Notes: generated by a model not told the origin, from the sequence alone. Shown: positions 1 through 7,445, numbered from the stretch's first letter. The stretch is 9,309 bases of DNA from Victivallales bacterium (GCA_016285335.1 JAEEQO010000117.1:1-9309), one strand, 5' to 3'. Program-made: numbers and translations.

Positions 1-463
1 ACCCGAGCGTGAGGTCGGACGGCATGATGCCGTACAGGGAAAGGCGCGTCTTGTCCTTGTCCGGCACGTCGGTCTCCTGCGTGAAGACGGGCGGCGTGTC
101 GAACGTCTGGCCAAGCTCGTAATATTCGTTGCCGGCGAAAACGAGCTGGGCGATCACGCGTTTCGGGGTGAAGCGGATACCGACGCGGATCGTGTCCTTC
201 ACCGTGCCGGACCCGCTGCGGCGGTGCGTGGCGGTGCCTTCCATCTTCGCCCAGGATTCGCCGGCGGGAGCACGGCGTGCCATGCGCAGGAACGCCTCGG
301 CGTCCGCCCTGGCAAGGTCCTCGGGCTTGGCGTCGGGGAAGAGCGCCTTCAGGACTTCGGGCGGGAGATCCTTCTGGGGGGCGGGGTCGTCCGCCGCGAA
401 CGCGAACGGGGCGGCGGCGGAGAGGATCAGGGAAAAGAGAAGCGATTTGAGGGGGATCGTCAT
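1..463 (-). CDS. Exported protein, LolA/RseB-fold lipoprotein-sorting-like, cut by left edge
   Basis: The first 154 codons are visible and the gene continues past position 1. Residues 1-23 form a clear signal peptide: a basic start (MTIPLK), a hydrophobic core (LLFSLILSAAAPF) and an AFA-A cleavage site, so the protein should be exported. The mature part has a helical stretch (about 31-68, ending FLRMARRAPAGESW), then a likely beta region (about 72-145) with WAKMEGTATH, IRVGIRFTPKRVIAQLVFAG and LSLYGIMPSDLTLG. An early helix, an antiparallel sheet and a 'PSDLTLG'-like segment resemble PVC-group proteins annotated as outer membrane lipoprotein-sorting proteins, which share the fold of LolA and MucB/RseB and bind acyl chains. 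This assignment rests on remembered family resemblance and is moderate at best. The ATG at 463 follows the lon stop by 7 bp and has AAAGGA 10 nt upstream, so co-transcription with lon is likely. Confidence 0.72.
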   Translation of the reverse strand, partial: MTIPLKSLLFSLILSAAAPFAFAADDPAPQKDLPPEVLKALFPDAKPEDLARADAEAFLRMARRAPAGESWAKMEGTATHRRSGSGTVKDTIRVGIRFTPKRVIAQLVFAGNEYYELGQTFDTPPVFTQETDVPDKDKTRLSLYGIMPSDLTLG

Positions 464-470
464 GGTGTCG

Positions 471-3400
471 TCATCCTTTCTTGTCAGGGGCGGTCTTTCT
501 GCGCGGGGCGGACGGCTTCTTCGCCGGAGCGGGCTTTTCCGCCGCAGGTGCGGACGCCTTTTTCGCAGGAGCGGACGCCTTTTCCTTCGCCGGTTCAGAG
601 GCGGAGACCCTGACCTGAAGTTTCAACGGTTTTGAGGAGCGGAATCTCTTCGGCGCGGGCCTGGCCGCCGCGGATTTGCGAGCGGGGACCGCAGCCTTCG
701 TTTCCGTTTCCGCGGGCGGTTCCAGAGAAATGAACGGAGCTTCCCCGGCTTCCTTCGCGGTATCGATCTTCACCTCGAGGTGAAGTTTTTCACGGGCTTT
801 GAACGATTCCGCCGCGGAGACGAGCGGCGCGGGAACCGGCGTCTCGTGTTCCGGCTGATGATGCGTTTCCGGCGCTTTGAGCGGAACACTGCCGATCGTG
901 AGGGAAGCATTACGGAACTTCCCGTAATTCACGATCAGCGTCGGCTTTTTGAATTCGAACTGTGTCGCGACATGATGCTCCGGCTTCTTTTCCTCCGGCT
1001 TCTTTTCCTCGGGTTTCTTTTCGGGAACATCGGCGGACTTGGCCTCGGAAGCTTCCGGCTTCTTCACCTCGGTTTCCGGCTTCGGCGGAACGGCATCCGG
1101 CTTCGGCGGAACGGCCTCAGCGACGGACGGAGATTCGGCGGGCTTCTTCTCTTCGGGTTTCTTTTCGGCGGCTGCAGCGGAAGACGGCGCGGGCGTTTCC
1201 TTCTTCGCCTCGGGCTCGACCTGCTGGAAGAGATAATCGTCGTACTCGTAAAACTCGTCCTTCCGCACCTCGGATTTCTTCGGGACGAACGCCTTGACGT
1301 TCTTCGGCATCGCGATCTTCAGCACTTCGTCGATGGTCCTGACGAAATGGAACGTGATCCTGCTGCGGACTTCCTGCGGAATGTCCTCCAGGTCCTTCTC
1401 GTTGTCGGCGGGCATCACCACGTCGCGGATGCCGGCCCGAAGCGCAGCGATCACCTTCTCGCGGACGCCGCCGATGGGCGTGACCTTGCCGCTGAGCGTG
1501 ATCTCGCCGGTCATGGAGAGGCGCGGGCGGACGGGCTTGTCCGTGAGGAGCGAAACGATTGCCGTGGCGAGCGTGATGCCGGCGGAGGGACCGTCCTTCG
1601 GCGTGGCGCCGTCCGGCACATGGATATGGAAATCGTTTTCCTTGAAGAGCTTCTGGTTGATCTTGAGCTCTTTGGCGTGTCCGCGGACGTAGCTGAACGC
1701 CGCCAGGGCGCTTTCCTTCATGACGTCGCCGAGGGAGCCGGTGAGCTTCAGTTCGCCGCGGCCGGGCATCTTCGCGGCCTCGACCTCGAGCGTGGTGCCG
1801 CCGCAGCTGGTCCATGCCATTCCGGTCACGATGCCGACGCGCGGGATGTTCTCGCTCTCGTCGCTCGTGAACTTGCGCGGGCCGAGGAGTTCGCGGACGA
1901 GCGCGTCGTCGACCACGACCGGGGATTCCGGCGCTTTGCCGCCGCCTTCCTCCACGAACCTGCGGACGAGCTTGCGGCAGACCGAGGCGATCATGCGTTC
2001 GAGGTTTCGGACGCCGGCCTCCATGGTGTAGTGTTCGATGATCTCGAACGCGGCGCTGTGCTTGAAGCGGACGAACGAGTTGTTGAGGCCGTTTTCGACC
2101 ATCTGGCGCGGGATCAGGTAGCGTTTCGCGATCTGCTCCTTTTCGAGCGCGGTGTAGCCGGGGAGCCGGATGATCTCCATGCGGTCGAGGAGCGGACGCG
2201 GGATGGTCTCCAGCATGTTCGCGGTGGCGATGAACATCACCTTGCTGAGGTCGTAGTCGACCTCGAGGTAATGGTCGTTGAACGCTTTGTTCTGTTCCGG
2301 GTCGAGCACCTCGAGCAGGGCGGACGCGGGGTCGCCCTTGTAGTCGCTGCCGAGCTTGTCGAGTTCGTCGAGCATGAAGACCGGGTTGACCGTGCCGGCG
2401 CGCTTCATGCCCTGGATGATACGTCCGGGGAGCGCGCCGATGTAGGTGCGGCGGTGCCCGCGGATCTCGGCCTCGTCGCGGATGCCGCCGAGGGACATGC
2501 GGACGAACTTGCGGCCGAGGGAAACGGCAATGGAACGGCCGAGGGAAGTCTTGCCGACGCCGGGCGGCCCGATGAAGCAGATGATGGGCGACTTATGGTT
2601 CTTTTTGAGCTGAAGGACGGAGAGGAATTCGAGGATGCGCTCCTTCACGTCCTTGAGGCCGTAGTGGTCGGCGTCGAGGATCGCGGCGGCGTCTTTCACG
2701 TTCACGCGGTCTTGCGTGGCTTCGGCCCAGGGGACGCTGAGCAGCCAGTCGATGTAGGTGTAGGAGATATTGTATTCCGGCGAGGAAGGGGGCACCATAT
2801 TGAGGCGGTCGATCTCCTTTTCGATGACGTCGCGGACGGGTTTCGTGAGCCTGGTCTTCTCCAATCTGCTCATGATCGCCGCGATATCGGGATTCCGGTT
2901 GCCTTCGCCGAGCTCCTCCTTGATCTGCTTGAGCTGTTCGCGCAGGAAGAACTCGCGCTGCTGCTTCGACATGGCGTCGTGGACCTGGCTCTGGATCTCG
3001 GACCCGAGGCGCAGGACCTCCAGTTCGCGGTTGAGGAGGATCGTCAGGAAATGCAGACGGTCCTGGAGCTTCAGCGTGGTAAGCAGCACGATCTTTTCCG
3101 CGAAGGAGATGTTGAGCGTGTCGGCGATCACGTCCGTGATGCGGGAATTGTCCGTCATGTTCAGGACGGCGATCTTCAGCTCCTCGGGGAAGTTCGGAGC
3201 GAACGAGATCACTTCCTGGAACTGCTTGGTCGCGTTCCGCACCAGCGCCACGGTCTCCACGGACGTGTCGGGATCGGGCGGAAGGCGGTGCACCTTCATG
3301 ACCATGTAAGGCTTGCCCGGCACCAGCGACATGAACCGGCAGCGGGCGATGCCCCGCACCAGCACGCGGACCGTGCCGTCCGGAAACTTCAGCGTCTTCA

Positions 3401-3797
3401 CGATGCGGGCGAGCACACCGACCGTGACGATCCGGCGCTTGTTGAGCAGGAACGAGCCCGTGTTCGGGTCGAATGCCTTTCCTTTGATCAGGCCGCGCAT
3501 GGATTCATCGTCCGGCACCTCCGGGAACAGCGCGATCATGCGGTCGCCGGTCGAAGCGGCGTCCATCAGGGCGATCATGCCGGGATCGTTCAGCACGAGC
3601 GGCGTGAGCGCGTATGGGAACACGACGATGCCGCCCAGGATGAGCGCGGGCGCATCGACGACGGCGGATTCGGAGGAGTCGCTGTGCGACGAATCCACGC
3701 CTTTTTCCCCCGAGACGGTTATATTAACGGGTGCGGAAGACGCTGTGTCCTTCGCCTCTTTGAATTCCATATCCTGTTTGTCTTTGTTGTCTTCCAT
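471..3797 (-). CDS. lon: ATP-dependent Lon protease (LonA type) with long C-terminal tail
   Basis: Lon is a cytoplasmic hexameric AAA+ serine protease that unfolds and degrades damaged and regulatory proteins. Numbered from the ATG at 3797 (1108 aa): a short acidic leader (1-48); the Lon N-terminal substrate-binding domain (about 49-245, starting LILGGIVVFPYALTPLVL); a helical linker (about 260-335, KQQREFFLREQLKQIKEELG); the AAA+ module with Walker A GPPGVGKT (410-417) and Walker B FMLDELDK (474-481); and the protease domain (about 650-835) with nucleophile Ser738 in DGPSAG and catalytic Lys781 in GGVREK, 43 residues apart as in E. coli Lon. All key residues are present. Typical LonA proteins end near 770-820 residues; this one adds about 270 low-complexity residues. 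An in-frame ATG at 3821 with GGAG 5 nt upstream would add MRRREGTT. I prefer 3797 (GGGAAGGGA, 5 nt upstream) because the predicted transcript start lies only about 12 nt before 3821. Confidence 0.97.
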   Translation of the reverse strand: MEDNKDKQDMEFKEAKDTASSAPVNITVSGEKGVDSSHSDSSESAVVDAPALILGGIVVFPYALTPLVLNDPGMIALMDAASTGDRMIALFPEVPDDESMRGLIKGKAFDPNTGSFLLNKRRIVTVGVLARIVKTLKFPDGTVRVLVRGIARCRFMSLVPGKPYMVMKVHRLPPDPDTSVETVALVRNATKQFQEVISFAPNFPEELKIAVLNMTDNSRITDVIADTLNISFAEKIVLLTTLKLQDRLHFLTILLNRELEVLRLGSEIQSQVHDAMSKQQREFFLREQLKQIKEELGEGNRNPDIAAIMSRLEKTRLTKPVRDVIEKEIDRLNMVPPSSPEYNISYTYIDWLLSVPWAEATQDRVNVKDAAAILDADHYGLKDVKERILEFLSVLQLKKNHKSPIICFIGPPGVGKTSLGRSIAVSLGRKFVRMSLGGIRDEAEIRGHRRTYIGALPGRIIQGMKRAGTVNPVFMLDELDKLGSDYKGDPASALLEVLDPEQNKAFNDHYLEVDYDLSKVMFIATANMLETIPRPLLDRMEIIRLPGYTALEKEQIAKRYLIPRQMVENGLNNSFVRFKHSAAFEIIEHYTMEAGVRNLERMIASVCRKLVRRFVEEGGGKAPESPVVVDDALVRELLGPRKFTSDESENIPRVGIVTGMAWTSCGGTTLEVEAAKMPGRGELKLTGSLGDVMKESALAAFSYVRGHAKELKINQKLFKENDFHIHVPDGATPKDGPSAGITLATAIVSLLTDKPVRPRLSMTGEITLSGKVTPIGGVREKVIAALRAGIRDVVMPADNEKDLEDIPQEVRSRITFHFVRTIDEVLKIAMPKNVKAFVPKKSEVRKDEFYEYDDYLFQQVEPEAKKETPAPSSAAAAEKKPEEKKPAESPSVAEAVPPKPDAVPPKPETEVKKPEASEAKSADVPEKKPEEKKPEEKKPEHHVATQFEFKKPTLIVNYGKFRNASLTIGSVPLKAPETHHQPEHETPVPAPLVSAAESFKAREKLHLEVKIDTAKEAGEAPFISLEPPAETETKAAVPARKSAAARPAPKRFRSSKPLKLQVRVSASEPAKEKASAPAKKASAPAAEKPAPAKKPSAPRRKTAPDKKG
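474..479 (-). promoter_or_regulatory. Ribosome binding site inside the end of lon
   Basis: On the minus strand AAAGGA lies 10 nt before the ATG at 463 and is part of the last Lys-Gly codons of lon. It fixes the start of the downstream exported protein. It also suggests that ribosomes finishing lon can restart on the next gene. Confidence 0.7.
978..1022 (-). repeat. Three tandem 15-bp repeats in the Lon tail
   Basis: On the plus strand the unit ctccggcttcttttc occurs at 978-992 and again, identical, at 993-1007. A third copy at 1008-1022 (ctcgggtttcttttc) differs at two bases. In the lon frame they encode the EEKKP-type repeats. Identity at the nucleotide level suggests recent duplication or slippage. 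Confidence 0.9.
1076..1117 (-). repeat. Two tandem 21-bp repeats in the Lon tail
   Basis: The plus-strand unit ccggcttcggcggaacggc plus two bases occurs at 1076-1096 and 1097-1117, with one mismatch near the end. It encodes the repeated AVPPKP(D/E) segment of Lon. The 7-codon length keeps the reading frame. Confidence 0.88.
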
Positions 3798-3835
3798 GGT
3801 AGTCCCTTCCCGGCGGCGCATTGTTTCTCCGCCAA

Positions 3836-3846
3836 TACATAATGTA
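3836..3846. promoter_or_regulatory. 11-bp palindrome over the lon -10 region, possible operator
   Basis: The sequence tacat-a-atgta is a perfect inverted repeat around one central base. It covers the predicted -10 hexamer of the lon promoter (3841-3846), where a dimeric repressor could block transcription. It does not match the CIRCE element (TTAGCACTC-N9-GAGTGCTAA). With 5-bp arms, chance occurrence is possible. Confidence 0.3.
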
Positions 3847-3869
3847 ACGCGTCAATGCGCGTTTCGCAA
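3841..3869 (-). promoter_or_regulatory. Predicted sigma70-type promoter for lon
   Basis: Reading the minus strand, TTGCGA (3869-3864) and TACATT (3846-3841) are separated by 17 bp, and each matches the consensus at 4 of 6 positions. Transcription would begin near 3834, leaving a leader of about 36 nt before the ATG at 3797. A nearby TTGACG has no well-spaced -10. I see no convincing sigma32 pattern. Confidence 0.45.
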
Positions 3870-3975
3870 GTGGAAAAGGCCGTTTTTGTGCCCGCATTCG
3901 CATTTTTTCCGGGAAAGATACGAACGAGCTGTGTTCCCTTGACGGAAAAAGTACGGCCCGCCGCAGGGAAGACTC

Positions 3976-4003
3976 TTGAAAAAACGGAATCCGCATGTAA
4001 AGT
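3976..4003 (+). promoter_or_regulatory. Predicted sigma70-type promoter for the O-antigen ligase-like gene
   Basis: TTGAAA (3976-3981, 5 of 6 to consensus) and TAAAGT (3998-4003, 4 of 6) are separated by 16 bp in a locally AT-rich stretch. Transcription would start near 4010, leaving a leader of about 37 nt. The promoter lies downstream of the earlier in-frame ATG at 3855, which argues against that start. Confidence 0.45.
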
Positions 4004-4046
4004 ATTAGATTGCTTTTTACTTGCACACCAGGAGATCGTCCGCCTC

Positions 4047-6020
4047 ATGCCGAACGGGGAAACATCATCACGCAGCGCCGTCACCGCAGCCGTGTTCATC
4101 TTGCTGGCAGCCATGCTGGTCTGCCCGGGCATGCTCCTCTGTGTCCCGTCGTGGTCGTTCCGTTTCTTCGAGACGGGGACGATCGTGCTCGTTTCCGTCG
4201 GCGCAGCCCTGCTTTTCCCGCAGCGGGTGATTTCGGTCCGCGATCATCTCCCGCGCGGGCTGATCATCGCCGCGGGGACGCTGCTGGCGATCGGGCTGTG
4301 GCACGGGATCCGCAACGCGGGCCGGTACAACGCGGCGGAAACGGGCGAGCTCTTCCTCACGGCGCTGTTCCCGTTCTGCGTCTGCGTGTTCGCACGCGAG
4401 ATCCGGCGGCTTCTGCCGTGGTTCCTGACGGCTTTCTGGCTGATCGACGTGATCCTCGGGTTCGTCCAGTACTACGGACTGCACTGGTTCCTCTTCGGTC
4501 TGCCGGGAAACATCAACTGGAACGCGGCATTTCTGGCCGTAACCGCGCCGTTCGCGATCCTGACGGCGTGGAAGTGGTGCCCCTCCGAGGATAACTGGTC
4601 CGTGAACGCCATCTGGCGCGACGGGACGCTCCTTTTCGTTGCGGGCGTGACCATCTGGCAGATCTACCTGACGGAGTCGCGCGGGACTGTGCTGGGGATC
4701 GCGGCCGCCGGAGCGCTCTGGGCTTTTCTGAAAGCGGGGCGCCGCGTCCGGCATATCGCACTGTTCGCCGTGCTGACCCTGACGATCGTCGGATCGCTGT
4801 GGTTCTCGTTCTTCGCTCCGCACGAGCCGATCGTGGAGGAGCTTTCCCGGGACGAACGCGTCTTCCTGGCTGGCACGACCGTGAACATGATCGCGGAGCG
4901 TCCCAAGCTCGGATTCGGCGCACCGTCGTTCGAGCAGGAATACCTCCGTTTCCGCCGCCCGGAATTCTTCTCCATGCGGCATGCGGCGGTTCGGGTCGAC
5001 CATCCGCACAACCACTTGCTGTACATTGCCGCGGGGTCCGGCATCCTCGGGCTGATCTGCTGGCTTTACCTTGTGCTGGAACCCATGTTCTTCGCCGCGA
5101 AACGCATCGCCGGCGAAACCTGGGTCCGCACGGACGATATTCTTCCGAGGGGGATGACGGCCTGGGAATTCCGCAACTGCGGACTGGACGATGAAACGAG
5201 GCTTTCGCTTCTCTGCCTCGCCGGACTGCTTGTCCACGCGCAGTTCGACCTCGTGCTGTTCCGCTGGCCGACCAACCTGCTCGCGATGGTCTTTCTCGGG
5301 CTCCTCATTCACGAACGCGAAGGCACGCCCGCTCCGTTCTGGCGACCGCCCGCGTTCCTGCGCCATTTCCGGCTTGAGTTTCTGACGAAGCCGGAACGGG
5401 ACCGCCCGCCGGAACACCGCACCAACCGTCTGCTCCGCCCTGCCCTTTTCTCGCTGGGGATCGTCCTCCTCGGCACCGGCCTGTTCTTCGCGTTCAGCAA
5501 CCTCGCGGCGGAGGTGGTCGCCTGGCACGCGGACAATGTCGCCGAACGCGGCGATCATGCCGCCGCGTCGAAACTTTACCTCATGGCGGCGTCCATGCCG
5601 GAGGCGAGCCTGCCGATGAGGTCCCGCGCGCTCTTCCATGCCTCGCTTCACGACACGCGCCACGCCGCCCGATATTATGCCATGTTCGCCGCGAGCAGCA
5701 CGCCCGATTTCGGCTACGTCAGCGATTATTTCGCGCGTGCATGCGTGGTCGGCGGCCATCCCGCCGACGCCGTGCCGTTCCTCAAACGATCCATGACGCT
5801 CCGGCCGCGGTCCGTGCTGCCTCTCGTCATGCTGGAGGACGTCTACGAACAACTCGGCAGCCGGGGCGCAGCCGACGCCGTGCACGAACGCCTCGAAAAG
5901 CTTATGGAATACCGGCGGCTCAGCCCGGACGACCTCGAAACCATTTTACGCAACCAGGAACTGGATCTCCACACGTGGTTCAGGCGGGATCCGGTCCTCA
6001 TGAAGGAACATGACCTATGA
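4047..6020 (+). CDS. O-antigen ligase/Wzy-family membrane protein with C-terminal TPR-like region
   Basis: This is a 657-residue polytopic inner-membrane protein with roughly 12-13 hydrophobic segments, the last at about 464-483, followed by a soluble C-terminus. Family hallmarks are GNINWNAAFLAVTAPF (154-169), ESRGTVLG (210-217), the loop DERVFLAGTTVNMIAERPKLGFG (269-291) and HPHNHLL (319-325). The last matches the His-Asn motif of the Wzy_C domain in WaaL and Wzy. Such enzymes join or polymerise undecaprenyl-linked glycans on the periplasmic side. Residues about 490-625 contain helix-pair patterns (AERGDHAAASKLYLMAA; GHPADAVPFLKRSMTLRPRSVLPLVMLEDVYEQLG) typical of TPRs. ATG 4047 is chosen because AGGAG (4030-4034) and a promoter lie just upstream. 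An in-frame ATG at 3855 lacks a ribosome binding site and would add 64 non-family residues. Whether it acts as ligase, polymerase or protein glycosyltransferase cannot be told from sequence. Confidence 0.88.
   Translation: MPNGETSSRSAVTAAVFILLAAMLVCPGMLLCVPSWSFRFFETGTIVLVSVGAALLFPQRVISVRDHLPRGLIIAAGTLLAIGLWHGIRNAGRYNAAETGELFLTALFPFCVCVFAREIRRLLPWFLTAFWLIDVILGFVQYYGLHWFLFGLPGNINWNAAFLAVTAPFAILTAWKWCPSEDNWSVNAIWRDGTLLFVAGVTIWQIYLTESRGTVLGIAAAGALWAFLKAGRRVRHIALFAVLTLTIVGSLWFSFFAPHEPIVEELSRDERVFLAGTTVNMIAERPKLGFGAPSFEQEYLRFRRPEFFSMRHAAVRVDHPHNHLLYIAAGSGILGLICWLYLVLEPMFFAAKRIAGETWVRTDDILPRGMTAWEFRNCGLDDETRLSLLCLAGLLVHAQFDLVLFRWPTNLLAMVFLGLLIHEREGTPAPFWRPPAFLRHFRLEFLTKPERDRPPEHRTNRLLRPALFSLGIVLLGTGLFFAFSNLAAEVVAWHADNVAERGDHAAASKLYLMAASMPEASLPMRSRALFHASLHDTRHAARYYAMFAASSTPDFGYVSDYFARACVVGGHPADAVPFLKRSMTLRPRSVLPLVMLEDVYEQLGSRGAADAVHERLEKLMEYRRLSPDDLETILRNQELDLHTWFRRDPVLMKEHDL
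6003..6007 (+). promoter_or_regulatory. Ribosome binding site for murD
   Basis: AAGGA lies 9 nt before the murD ATG at 6017, inside the last codons of the preceding gene. Together with the ATGA overlap it fixes the start and suggests translational coupling. Confidence 0.75.
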
Positions 6021-7399
6021 AAACTGAATCCAGCGGCACGGTCCTCATCGCCGGGTGCGGCGTCAGCGGCAGGGCGGCCGCCAGACTCGCCGCCAGGCTC
6101 GGCCTGCCGTTTGCGCTCCTCGACGAACAGGACAACGATTCCCTGCGCGCGTTTGCCGTTTCCCTCCCGAAACAGCCGGAAGCATTGTATTTCGGATTCC
6201 GCGCGCAGGATGAACTCCCGCGCTTTGAATGCACCGTGCTCAGCCCCGGATTCCGCGCAGGCAATCCCGTCCGCGCGAAACTCGCCTCCGTTTCGGACCG
6301 ACTCGTGAGCGAACTGGAATTCGCGCTCGGTTCCTGCGGCAAACCGTTCGTCGGGATCACCGGGACCAACGGCAAGACGACCACGACCGAGCTGACGGCG
6401 GAGCTGTTCCGGGCCGCCGGAGTCCGGGCGTGCGCCTGCGGGAACAACGGCTACGCCCTGAGCGACGCGGCCATCGACTGCCTCGACGGCAAGCTCGACC
6501 TCCCCGTCGTCGAGATCAGCTCGTTCCAGCTCGAGATCATGCCCGTACCGCATCCGGTCGCCGCCGCCGTTCTGAACCTGGCGTCCGACCACATCGACCG
6601 GCACGGCAGCATGGAGGCGTACGCCGCCGCGAAGTTCAAGCTCCTCGGCGATCCGTCCGCCGTCTGTGTGCTGAACGCGCTCGTCCGCGACCGCTTCCAC
6701 CCCGCGTCCGCCGGACAGAAGATCTATACGTTTTCCGCAAACCTTCCCGCCGACTTCATGGTGACGGACGGCGACCTGACGTTCCGGGGCCGCGCCGTCG
6801 TCCCAGCGGAAAAGCTCGCGCTGAAAGGCGTTCACAATCTGGAAAACGCGCTTGCCGCGCTTGCGCTCCTGGCCGCCGTCCGGGGCGAGGACGCGCCGTT
6901 CGATCCCGCCGTGACGGACGCGCTCGCGAAATTCGAGTCCGGGCCGCACCGGCTGGAACGTTTCCTGGCCGCGGGCGGCGTAACATACATAAATGATTCG
7001 AAGGCGACCAATCCGCACGCCGTGAACGCCGCGCTTGCCGCCGTCGGGGGCGACCATAATGTCGTCATTCTGCTCGGCGGGCTGGACAAGGACATGGATT
7101 TCGGTGAGCTCGCCACAAGCCTGAAATACCTCAAGCATGCGGTCGTCTTCGGTTCCTGCGGGCAGAAGATCGCCGGATTCCTCAAGCGGAACGCCGTGCC
7201 GTTCACCGCCTGCGGGACTTTCCCGGAGGCAGTCGAAAAGGCCGTTTCGTGCGCGTCCTCCGGCGACATCGTCCTGCTTTCGCCCGCCACCGCCAGCATG
7301 GACATGTTCCGCGACTACCGGGACCGCGGCGACCAGTTCAAGGATCTGTGCCGGAAATGCGCATCCTCCGCATCCACCATGGAACAAACCGCGAAATGA
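6017..7399 (+). CDS. murD: UDP-N-acetylmuramoyl-L-alanine--D-glutamate ligase
   Basis: MurD is the cytoplasmic ATP-dependent enzyme that adds D-glutamate to UDP-MurNAc-L-Ala in peptidoglycan precursor synthesis. The 460-residue length is slightly above the usual 430-455. The N-terminal UDP-binding domain begins with VLIAGCGVSGRAAA. The central ATPase domain has the P-loop GITGTNGKTTT (113-123, Lys120), EISSFQLE (166-173), NLASDHIDRHGS (187-198) and AAAKFKLL with Lys206 as the likely carbamylated lysine. GVHNLENALAA (271-281) follows. The C-terminal domain shows INDSKATNPHA (325-335), LLGGLDKDMDF (352-362) and LSPATASMDMFRDY with RGDQF (421-441). All catalytic motifs are intact. The ATG overlaps the upstream stop by 4 bp. 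No other gene of the classic dcw cluster is next to it: its neighbours are an O-antigen ligase-like gene and a Bat-like gene. Confidence 0.97.
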   Translation: MKTESSGTVLIAGCGVSGRAAARLAARLGLPFALLDEQDNDSLRAFAVSLPKQPEALYFGFRAQDELPRFECTVLSPGFRAGNPVRAKLASVSDRLVSELEFALGSCGKPFVGITGTNGKTTTTELTAELFRAAGVRACACGNNGYALSDAAIDCLDGKLDLPVVEISSFQLEIMPVPHPVAAAVLNLASDHIDRHGSMEAYAAAKFKLLGDPSAVCVLNALVRDRFHPASAGQKIYTFSANLPADFMVTDGDLTFRGRAVVPAEKLALKGVHNLENALAALALLAAVRGEDAPFDPAVTDALAKFESGPHRLERFLAAGGVTYINDSKATNPHAVNAALAAVGGDHNVVILLGGLDKDMDFGELATSLKYLKHAVVFGSCGQKIAGFLKRNAVPFTACGTFPEAVEKAVSCASSGDIVLLSPATASMDMFRDYRDRGDQFKDLCRKCASSASTMEQTAK

Positions 7400-7445
7400 C
7401 GTGTCTAAGGTCCCTGATGCCGGACTTCCGTGCAGCCGCCGTTTA

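Larger units (their letters stand above)
471..1295 (-). other. Lys/Pro/Glu/Ala-rich C-terminal tail of Lon
   Basis: From about residue 835 to 1108 the protein leaves the Lon protease fold. It opens with an acidic/aromatic patch (KDEFYEYDDYLFQQVEPE), then Pro/Lys/Glu repeats such as EKKPEEKKP (from about 878 and 926) and AVPPKPDAVPPKPE (895-908). An island containing TLIVNYGKF (953-961) and NASLTIGSV follows. Two further short hydrophobic strands, KLHLEVKID (1004-1012) and PLKLQVRVS (1057-1065), precede a very basic Ala/Pro/Lys end. The reading frame is continuous with the protease, with no stop or frameshift. The tail is probably disordered, with short strand-like motifs that could bind partners, nucleic acid or Lon itself. 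Its function is unknown to me. Confidence 0.85.

Noticed and set aside
780..3842. A 1020-codon open frame on the plus strand opposite lon
   Set aside because: It mirrors lon codon by codon, is dominated by Arg/Asp/Gly/Glu/His typical of reversed GC-rich coding DNA, and has no recognisable domain, while the lon frame has every family motif.
3939..3944. TTGACG as a -35 element for the plus-strand gene
   Set aside because: The DNA 15-19 bp downstream is GC-rich (ccgccgcagg) with no acceptable -10.
3855..4046. N-terminal extension of the O-antigen ligase-like gene from ATG 3855
   Set aside because: It has no ribosome binding site, would cover the predicted promoter at 3976-4003, and adds 64 residues not expected before the first membrane helix.
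4068..5885. A 605-codon open frame on the minus strand opposite the O-antigen ligase-like gene
   Set aside because: Its composition is Arg/Glu/Gln/Pro-rich with no membrane segments or motifs; the plus-strand frame has clear Wzy_C motifs and membrane helices.
5843..7387. A 514-codon open frame opposite murD
   Set aside because: It spans the ends of two genes on the other strand and has no family features; murD is unambiguous.
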